Assembly (NCBI GenBank): GCA_026398575.1
Contig: JAPLSP010000301.1
Coordinates: forward strand, 1 to 30,877
Length of the DNA stretch: 30,877 bases
Source: Candidatus Sumerlaeota bacterium
Lineage (GTDB): Bacteria; Sumerlaeota; Sumerlaeia; JADFCT01
Direction of reading: 5' to 3'
The translations under genes and the position numbers were made by a program. Shown one piece after another: positions 23,630 to 29,749 of the stretch. The first letter of the stretch is position 1. Each line of letters starts with the position of its first letter. Under the pieces are notes generated by a model. That model made no database searches. It saw nothing but the letters and a program-made list of their open reading frames with translations, and had not been told where the DNA came from.

Positions 23630-24451
23630 ATGAAACCCCTGAAAGCTTTTTGCGCCGCCGGCGCCTTCCAACAGGTGGCGCCGGCGCTTCGCGTTTTCAT
23701 TCTCGCGCCGCTGGCCGCGGGCGTTTTGGCTGTATTGAGCGCCTGCGTCATCCTGCCGGATGAAGCCCGGCAAATGGTGACCGACGTCCGTGAGACAAGG
23801 TTTGGCGTGCGCGACTTGAAGCTCCGCGTGGATGACTCGCACAAGGATTTGCGGACCCGCCAACTGTCCATCGCAGAGCAGGACCAATCGCAATACAATC
23901 AGCTGCGCGATCGCATGGTTGAGATCGAACGGCGGCTCGAACGGATAGAAGCCAGTTTGAGCGCCATCGAAACCGCGATGATTGAATCGCGCGGCGCCGG
24001 CGTCTCGAAAGGCGGCGCCCCCGCGACCTCGGCGCGCGCGATGAGCGTCACGACGGGCGGCGTGGCGCTTTACGCGAAGGATATGATGCGCACGGCCATG
24101 GAGCTGGCCGAGAAAAGCCGGTATGAGGAAGCCATCCCCGTCTATCAAAACGTTGTGCAGTCTTTTCCATCCTCCGATGCGGCCGGCGACGCGCTCTTTG
24201 GCATCGGCGAATGCCTGGAAAACCTCAAACAATATCCCGCCGCGATCGAGGCGTTTCTGAAGGTACCCGCGCAATATCCTGACAGCGCCAAGGTCCCCGT
24301 CGCGCGCTATCACGCCGCAATGTGCGCCATGACGAGCGATGATAAAAAGCGGGCCATTGCTCTCTTGGAAGAAATTATCGTCAAGCACCCGAGTTTTGAG
24401 GGGCTGTCGCGCGTGAAACAAACGTTGAAGGAACTTCAAAGCAAGCCATAA
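23630..24451 (+). CDS. cpoB: CpoB/YbgF-like coiled-coil TPR lipoprotein of the Tol-Pal operon
   Basis: 273 residues. An unusually long N-terminal region ends in the lipobox VLSAC (C39), so the protein is probably a lipoprotein, while classical CpoB is soluble periplasmic. Residues about 45-115 are a charged coiled coil (RETRFGVRDLKLRVDDS ... RRLERIEASLSAIE). Residues about 140-265 are TPR or tetratricopeptide-like (YEEAIPVYQNVVQSFPSSD, AGDALFGIGECLENLKQY, AIEAFLKVPAQYPDS), the standard YbgF C-terminal pattern. Family knowledge: CpoB links the Tol complex with PBP1B during septal wall synthesis. Its position between pal copies supports the assignment. Confidence 0.85.
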   Translation: MKPLKAFCAAGAFQQVAPALRVFILAPLAAGVLAVLSACVILPDEARQMVTDVRETRFGVRDLKLRVDDSHKDLRTRQLSIAEQDQSQYNQLRDRMVEIERRLERIEASLSAIETAMIESRGAGVSKGGAPATSARAMSVTTGGVALYAKDMMRTAMELAEKSRYEEAIPVYQNVVQSFPSSDAAGDALFGIGECLENLKQYPAAIEAFLKVPAQYPDSAKVPVARYHAAMCAMTSDDKKRAIALLEEIIVKHPSFEGLSRVKQTLKELQSKP

Positions 24452-24480
24452 GAAAAACAACTATTGAAAGGATGAAGACC

Positions 24481-25059
24481 ATGTATTACAGGACTGTTAA
24501 GATGCGCAGTATCGCCAGGATCGCCTCGCTGTTTGTGCTGAGTTTGATGCTGGGAGGATGCAGCTGGTGTGGCGGAAAGAAGGGGGGCGGAGATACCGGA
24601 ACTCCCGTTGCGCCGGCGCCGCAGCCGCCTGTGACGGTAGGACCGGTTCCGGCCATACCCGACGGCGACAACACGGCGGCGCTTCCTTCCCGGCTCGATG
24701 CGAATACGCCCGTGAGGGAAGGGGAGATGAAGCGCGTCTATTTCGATTATGACAAATCCGCGATCCGCGCCGACCAGTTGGCGACGCTCGATGCCAACGC
24801 CCAGTATCTCCTGGACAAACCCAGACTGCGCATCATCATCGAAGGTCATTGCGATGAGCGCGGAACGCAGGAATACAACCTCAACCTCGGTCAAAAACGC
24901 GCGATGTCCGTCATTGACTATCTCGTGAAAAAGGGCGTGGCGCCTGACCGGCTGTATCCGATCAGTTACGGCAAAGAGCGGCCGGAAGACCTGGGACACA
25001 CCGAAGCGGCGTGGGCCAAGAACCGCCGTTGCGTGTTCATGGAGCCAATCGCGAAATAA
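24481..25059 (+). CDS. pal: Peptidoglycan-associated lipoprotein (Pal) paralogue 3
   Basis: 192 residues from ATG 24481, chosen because AAAGGA (24467-24472) is well spaced from it but overlaps the alternative ATG 24472. Lipobox LMLGGC, lipidated C27 followed by Ser. Linker about 30-80 is rich in Gly, Pro and Lys. OmpA domain: RVYFDYDKSAIRADQ, IEGHCDERGTQEYN, LGQKRAMSVIDYL, ISYGKERPEDLGH, NRRCVFMEP. Peptidoglycan-binding Asp and Arg are present. It is the third Pal in one operon, after the CpoB-like gene, whereas most bacteria carry pal once before cpoB. Its last 23 bp overlap the antisense receiver gene. Confidence 0.92.
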   Translation: MYYRTVKMRSIARIASLFVLSLMLGGCSWCGGKKGGGDTGTPVAPAPQPPVTVGPVPAIPDGDNTAALPSRLDANTPVREGEMKRVYFDYDKSAIRADQLATLDANAQYLLDKPRLRIIIEGHCDERGTQEYNLNLGQKRAMSVIDYLVKKGVAPDRLYPISYGKERPEDLGHTEAAWAKNRRCVFMEPIAK

Positions 25060-25444
25060 GGCCCATCGCCTCGATTTTCGCCAGCAGGTCCTCAAGACTG
25101 AGCGGTTTGACGAAGAAGGCCTCGCATTGTTCGCGGAAGGCGGTGGCGGCGTTTTGCTTGTCCGACAGCGCCGTCACCATGATGATGCGCGCCTGGTGGC
25201 TCTCGTCCGCATGACGCTGGAACTCCGCGTTTCGGATCGTGTGGAGGACTTGATTGCCATCCATGCCGGGCATCATGATGTCCAGCACAATCAGATCGTA
25301 AGGCTTCCCCTCATCCCAGGCCTTGACAAACAATCTTACGGCCTCTTCGCCGCAGGAGGCCGTGTCGCAGACGCCATAGGGCGCCAGCGCGCATTGCAGC
25401 ACAAGGCGTATGTCATAGTCATCGTCAACGGCTAATGTTTTCAT
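25037..25444 (-). CDS. Single-domain response regulator receiver (CheY-like)
   Basis: 135 residues from ATG 25444 (MKTLAVDDDYD), preferred over ATG 25453 because GGAAGG is better spaced. One receiver domain only: acidic pair in AVDDDYD, phospho-acceptor Asp in LIVLDIMMPGMDG, switch Thr in IIMVTALSD and Lys in FFVKPLS. No output domain, so it may act by protein contact or as a phosphorelay step. Its 3' end overlaps the 3' end of pal copy 3 on the opposite strand. It is divergent from the histidine kinase gene, which starts 243 bp away across a long inverted repeat, so it may be served by that kinase; this is inference. Confidence 0.88.
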   Translation of the reverse strand: MKTLAVDDDYDIRLVLQCALAPYGVCDTASCGEEAVRLFVKAWDEGKPYDLIVLDIMMPGMDGNQVLHTIRNAEFQRHADESHQARIIMVTALSDKQNAATAFREQCEAFFVKPLSLEDLLAKIEAMGLISRLAP

Positions 25445-25520
25445 TGCTTCCATCCTTCCGGAACAGAAGCGCTATCAAGCGCCAGTCTTTTTGTTCCAGG
25501 CGCCCCTGCCGAATCAAGCC

Positions 25521-25632
25521 CCAACTGGGAGCGTTAACTGGGAGCGCCGGCATCTTTGCCGGCGAGTGTATGAGTATTCTCAGCCACACGCCGGCAAAGA
25601 TGCCGGCGCTCCCAGTTGGCGCTCCCAGTTAG
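25521..25632. repeat. Long inverted repeat, 44-bp arms, possible cruciform or mobile hairpin
   Basis: Left arm 25521-25564 and right arm 25589-25632 are complementary at 41 of 44 positions, with a 24-nt loop. Each arm contains CGCCGGCAAAGATGCCGGCG (or its complement) and two copies of the motif CTGGGAGCG. It lies in the divergent gap between the receiver and the kinase. The pattern resembles dispersed REP-like or miniature elements; no coding sequence is inside. Confidence 0.85.
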
Positions 25633-25687
25633 CCCGCACTGCGGCCTTGCGGTTTGAGGCGCTCTGGCGCCATAGTTGCTCGCTTTT

Positions 25688-27091
25688 ATGCGTCTTTCGG
25701 GCAGTTGGCTTATGGGCTTTCTCAATAAAATTCCAGGCGCGGCGGCTTTCGGCGTTCTTGCTTTAACATTGCTGGTCTATAATCTGGGCGGATGGTACCT
25801 GTATGAGATGGCGCGGGATTTGGCCGAGCGCGAGATGGAACGCAAACTGGAGGCGATCGGGCGGACCGCCGCGCTGGAGCTGAATGAAGAAAACACGCCG
25901 CTGTTGCTGCTGCTCGATCCGAAATCCGGGATTGATCCTTACACCAACTGGTCGCCTTATGCTTCGCGCCTTCAGCGGCTGCGCGCGCGCCTCGCGGCGA
26001 TTCGAGACGCCAATGGGCTGCGGAGCATTTCGATCCTGGGACGCAACCTGGCCGTCCTGGCCGACGCCGATCCAGGCATTGAGCCGGGAACGATGATCGG
26101 CCCGATGGACGCGTCTTTAATCGAGCAGGTTTTCACGTCCAACACCGTTACGGTCTCGCCTTACTATCGTTTCAACGATCAGGAGCATAAGCGCTGTTAT
26201 GCGCCGCTGAGGTCGCAGCGGGGCGCCCCGTGCGCCGTGCTGCGCATCACGGCGGGACGCGATTATTTCACCGAGCTCGGCCGCCTGAAATTGTATCTGA
26301 TCGCCATTGCGGGGGCGGGATCGCTGCTCCTGATTCTGGTGGCGCTGGCGCTCTGGCGGCTTCTGGCCGTTGTCATTCAATCCCAGCAGGCGATGGCGGA
26401 CGCCGACCGCCTCCAGGCGCTGGGAACCCTGGCCGCGGGCATTGCTCATGAGATCCGCAATCCGCTCGGCATTATCCGTGCTATCTCAGAGGAGTTGGAA
26501 GCTGAGCTGGAAGGGCAACCCGAACAGCAGGCAATGTTGGAAGACATCACGGGGGAGGTGGAACGGCTCAATCGCTTGGTAAATCAGTTCTTAGTCTTCG
26601 CCAGACCCGGGGCGCAAGGCGTAAATCCTCAGCCATTTCATCTGGATGAGGTGCTTAATGACGTTGTCCAGCTCGTTCGAAAAGGTTCGGACAAGCGGGA
26701 AATAGTGTACGTTATGGAACATGTCGCAAAGCCTTCCCCGCTTGTAATGGAGGAAAAAAGCATCCGGCAAGTCTTGTTGAATGTGCTGATTAACGCGCGG
26801 GATGCCGTGAATGAGAAGGGGACAATCCACATTGCATTGGATGAGGTTGGGCGGTTTGCGCGGATTGTAGTGCGCGACAATGGCTGCGGAATAGACGCCA
26901 GGCAGATCAAGCAGGTTTTCGAGCCGTTTTTCACAACCAAACCCGCCGGAACCGGTTTGGGGCTTCCCATTAGCCGAAGCATCGTCGAGCGCTACGGCGG
27001 CAAGATCCACATCGAAAGCGAGTTGGGCAAAGGAACCACTGTAACGATCCAGTTGCCGGTAGGAGAAGAAGGCAAAGCAAAAAATGAATAA
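25688..27091 (+). CDS. Membrane-bound sensor histidine kinase (NtrB/ZraS-like)
   Basis: 467 residues from ATG 25688; TTG 25676 and ATG 25712 are alternatives and none has a good ribosome-binding site. Two membrane segments (about 18-39 and 201-226) flank a 160-residue periplasmic sensor. There is no HAMP or PAS domain; the second membrane segment leads directly into HisKA. Phosphorylated H254 sits in AAGIAHEIRNPLG. HATPase motifs: N369 in NVLINARDAV, DNGCGID (397-403), FEPFFTTKPAG and GTGLGLPISRSIVERYGG. It should autophosphorylate and pass phosphate to the NtrC-like regulator encoded just downstream. The ligand is unknown. Confidence 0.93.
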   Translation: MRLSGSWLMGFLNKIPGAAAFGVLALTLLVYNLGGWYLYEMARDLAEREMERKLEAIGRTAALELNEENTPLLLLLDPKSGIDPYTNWSPYASRLQRLRARLAAIRDANGLRSISILGRNLAVLADADPGIEPGTMIGPMDASLIEQVFTSNTVTVSPYYRFNDQEHKRCYAPLRSQRGAPCAVLRITAGRDYFTELGRLKLYLIAIAGAGSLLLILVALALWRLLAVVIQSQQAMADADRLQALGTLAAGIAHEIRNPLGIIRAISEELEAELEGQPEQQAMLEDITGEVERLNRLVNQFLVFARPGAQGVNPQPFHLDEVLNDVVQLVRKGSDKREIVYVMEHVAKPSPLVMEEKSIRQVLLNVLINARDAVNEKGTIHIALDEVGRFARIVVRDNGCGIDARQIKQVFEPFFTTKPAGTGLGLPISRSIVERYGGKIHIESELGKGTTVTIQLPVGEEGKAKNE

Positions 27092-27143
27092 TGTAAAGTG
27101 TATAATGTAAAGTGTAAAATGCAAAATGTAAAATGTAAAATGA
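27085..27143. repeat. AT-rich tandem repeat after the kinase
   Basis: Imperfect copies of AATGTAAAGTGTA/AATGTAAAATG overlap the last codons of the kinase and run to 27143. It is one of three components of the 384-bp non-coding gap 27092-27475. The other parts are an unremarkable stretch (27144-27213) and the inverted-repeat element. Confidence 0.7.
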
Positions 27144-27213
27144 ACCATAAGGCGGCGGCGCTTAGGATATCGCGTGCCGATGATTTCATTTTGCGCTTCT
27201 CATTGTTTATTTC

Positions 27214-27450
27214 TAGTGGTCTTTCAATTTTGATTTGACGGGCTAAATCCATGAAAAACCAACCCCGGAGGGATTGAATTTGAGTAGCCCCCGGTGGCAA
27301 CCGGTGGGTATGTATTTGTGTGAAATCACCAACCCCTTCAGGGTTGGCCATGACAGCTGATGCGCATCCCACCGGTTGCCACCGGGGGCTACTCAAATTC
27401 ATCCCCTCCGGGGATGGGATACTCGACAAACCAAAATTGAATGGCCACTA
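27214..27450. mobile_element. 237-bp MITE-like element with terminal and internal inverted repeats
   Basis: Termini TAGTGGTCTTTCAATTTTG (from 27214) and the complement ending at 27450 match at 24 of 29 positions and both end in TA, as expected for a TA-targeting (IS630/Tc1-mariner-like) element. Inside, a second inverted repeat (27263-27308 and 27368-27413) matches at 44 of 46 positions. At the centre a small hairpin CCAACCC-CTTCA-GGGTTGG lies at 27329-27347. No transposase frame is present, so it would be non-autonomous. It separates the kinase from its regulator gene. Confidence 0.75.
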
Positions 27451-27475
27451 ATGACGCATTGAAAGCGATGGATTC

Positions 27476-28843
27476 ATGGACATTGTTATCATAGATGACG
27501 AGCCGAAGATGGGCCAGATCATCAAGCGGACGCTGGCGCGCGAGGGGTATGACGCCGATGCCACGACGGACCCGAACCAGGGGCTGGAATGGATCGGCGA
27601 ATTTCCCGCGCGGCTGGTTCTGTGCGATCTGAAGATGCCCGAGATGAGCGGCATTGACGTCCTGGAGCGCGCCAAGACCCTGCGGCCTGAAATCGGATTC
27701 ATCATCATGACGGCCTACGCTTCGGTCGAAAACACCGTCGAGGCGTTTAAGAAAGGCGTTTACGACTACATTACCAAACCGTTCGGGACGGAAGATCTCA
27801 AGCAAAAAGTGTCGCACTACCTCGAGAAGTGTCAGCTGCAAAAGGAAAACGAATCGCTCAAGGCTTTGGTGGGGGAGAAGTACCAGTTCGAAAACATTGT
27901 GGCAGAAAGCGCGTCAATGAAAGACGTGCTGTCGGCCGTGCGCAAAGTGGCGCGCAGCGATGTTTCGGTGTTGCTGCGGGGCGAAAGCGGCACGGGCAAA
28001 GAGATTCTGGCCTGCGCGATCCACAGCAGCGGCGCGCGCAGCGGGCGGCCATTGATCAAGGTCAATTGCGGCGCGCTGCCCGAGACGCTGCTCGAAAGCG
28101 AGTTGTTCGGCCACGTGCGCGGCTCCTTCACGGGGGCGGTGCAAACGCGCGCCGGCCTGTTCGAGGAGGCCAACGGCGGCGCCATTTTCCTGGATGAAAT
28201 CGGCGATATTTCCCCCGCGCTCCAGGTCCGTCTCCTGCGCGTCTTGCAGGAGGGCGAATTCCAGCGCGTCGGCGATACCAAGACCATGAAGGTCAATGTG
28301 CGCATCATTGCGGCGACCAATCGCGATCTGGAAAAAGCGATGCGCGAGGGGATGTTCCGCCAGGACTTGTATTATCGCCTGAACGTCGTGCCGATCTTTA
28401 TTCCGCCGTTACGCCAGCGGCCGGACGATATTCCGGCGCTGGTCGAATTTTATCTGGGCAAGCTGTCAAATAACGGACAGACGTTCGAGATCGCTCCGGC
28501 CGCTTTCGATTTGCTGATGCGATATCCCTGGCCTGGCAACGTCCGCGAACTGGAAAACGCCATCGAGCACGCCTCCGTCATGTGCGACAGCGCGATGATC
28601 GGCCTTGAGGATCTGCCGCTCAGCATGCGCCAGTTTGCAGCGGGCGCCGGGCTGGCGGGGGGCGAAAAAGGCATGGAAGTCGGCCAGATGACGCTGAGCG
28701 AAATCGAGCGGCAATGCCTGCTGGAGGCCATGCAGCGCGCAGGCAATAATCATACCCGCGCGGCCAAACTCCTCGGCATCACGCGCCGCACACTGGGCTA
28801 CCGGCTGAAAAAATATGGACTAAAGGAATCAAGCGTTTCATGA
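27476..28843 (+). CDS. NtrC-family sigma-54-dependent response regulator
   Basis: 455 residues, the standard three-domain length. Receiver 1-120: D7/D8, phospho-acceptor D51 (LVLCDLKMPEMSG), T79 and K101. AAA+ domain 140-375: Walker A GESGTGKE (169-176), sigma-54 contact loop GSFTGA (216-221, serine replacing the usual alanine of GAFTGA), Walker B AIFLDEIGD (236-244), arginine-finger region FRQDLYYRLNV. The C-terminal Fis-type helix-turn-helix (NNHTRAAKLLGITRRTLGYRLKKYGL, about 424-449) binds enhancer DNA. It activates RNA polymerase with RpoN. Pairing with the upstream kinase is natural. No consensus -24/-12 promoter was seen by eye in the intergenic sequence here, so its targets may be elsewhere. 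Confidence 0.95.
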   Translation: MDIVIIDDEPKMGQIIKRTLAREGYDADATTDPNQGLEWIGEFPARLVLCDLKMPEMSGIDVLERAKTLRPEIGFIIMTAYASVENTVEAFKKGVYDYITKPFGTEDLKQKVSHYLEKCQLQKENESLKALVGEKYQFENIVAESASMKDVLSAVRKVARSDVSVLLRGESGTGKEILACAIHSSGARSGRPLIKVNCGALPETLLESELFGHVRGSFTGAVQTRAGLFEEANGGAIFLDEIGDISPALQVRLLRVLQEGEFQRVGDTKTMKVNVRIIAATNRDLEKAMREGMFRQDLYYRLNVVPIFIPPLRQRPDDIPALVEFYLGKLSNNGQTFEIAPAAFDLLMRYPWPGNVRELENAIEHASVMCDSAMIGLEDLPLSMRQFAAGAGLAGGEKGMEVGQMTLSEIERQCLLEAMQRAGNNHTRAAKLLGITRRTLGYRLKKYGLKESSVS

Positions 28844-29733
28844 AACACTCCTGCTTCGATATGTTGATCCTGGTTCTTTGCCTGGCTGCGATGAGCGCCC
28901 TTCCGGCAAGCGGCGGCGAGCCAGCGTCCGCGGATCAGGAGTCATCCAAATCCAAAGCGGCGGCGGCCAAACAGGAGAAAACCCATTCCTGGCGCCACAG
29001 CGCCGGCGCTCGCAATCCGGAGCGAGAAGCCTGGGTTACCACCAGCTCCGTGGCAATGACGCCCGCCGAGCGCGAGGCGCTGAATCGTTGGCTGGATAAA
29101 TACTTCAGCGCTTATAAGAAATGGGAAGAGGGTCAGTTCGAGCTCAAACAACTGTCGAAGCGCCTGCAGCAGGAAAGGGCGAAACGCGAAAACGCGCTGT
29201 TTAATCCCATGCGTTCGCACTACGTCGAGAGTCTGATGCAACAGATGCACAAGGCCAATGACGAAGGAATCCAAAATCGCGAGCGGCTTCAGGAGATGAG
29301 CAAGTATCTGCCCATCCCGCGTCCGCGGCTCCTGGCCGTCGTTCGCGAAACACTGGAGCGATGGGACGCGCGGCTGGAAGCGCTGCGTTCCCCCGATCAG
29401 AGGAAAAGCCCTGAGAAGGAAAAAGGGAAAGAATCGCAGGGGCCGCCGGACCTGGGCGCGCGGATCAATGCCCTTTATAATCTGGAATACCAGTTGATCC
29501 GCGATGATCCGGAACGGCCGGCGATGCAGGCGCTGTTTCGGAACAATGGCCAGATCAATCAGGCTTTTTTTGGCCAGCTAGCCAATCGGCTTGACCGGAT
29601 AGACTCAACACTGGAACAATTGCGCGCCGTGACGGAAAACTCTGAGGATGCTCCGGATTTTCTCATTAATTTGACGTATATGATTTTTGATGAGGAAGCC
29701 GCCGAATCCAATCATCCGAACCGGAATCACTAA
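28840..29733 (+). CDS. Exported coiled-coil protein, unknown function
   Basis: 297 residues. The start codon overlaps the regulator stop as ATGA, so translation is coupled to the NtrC-like gene. The N-terminal MKHSCFDMLILVLCLAAMSALPASGGEP is a signal peptide with cleavage near residue 25. A low-complexity Ser/Lys/Ala segment follows (about 28-60), then charged helices likely to be a coiled coil (FELKQLSKRLQQERAKREN, about 100-160) and another helical segment near the C terminus (LANRLDRIDSTLEQLRAV). No domain was recognised. Coupling to the regulator suggests a periplasmic role in the signal or the envelope response, but no function can be stated. Confidence 0.82.
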   Translation: MKHSCFDMLILVLCLAAMSALPASGGEPASADQESSKSKAAAAKQEKTHSWRHSAGARNPEREAWVTTSSVAMTPAEREALNRWLDKYFSAYKKWEEGQFELKQLSKRLQQERAKRENALFNPMRSHYVESLMQQMHKANDEGIQNRERLQEMSKYLPIPRPRLLAVVRETLERWDARLEALRSPDQRKSPEKEKGKESQGPPDLGARINALYNLEYQLIRDDPERPAMQALFRNNGQINQAFFGQLANRLDRIDSTLEQLRAVTENSEDAPDFLINLTYMIFDEEAAESNHPNRNH

Positions 29734-29749
29734 ACCCCAGAATGAATTT

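Noticed and set aside
23090..24460. Long antisense open frame (456 codons) across pal 2 and the CpoB-like gene
   Set aside because: Shadow frame from GC-rich codon use; the plus-strand genes have clear domains and signals.
27450..27475. Sigma-54 promoter before the regulator gene
   Set aside because: No TGGCAC-N5-TTGC-like sequence in this or other gaps by eye.
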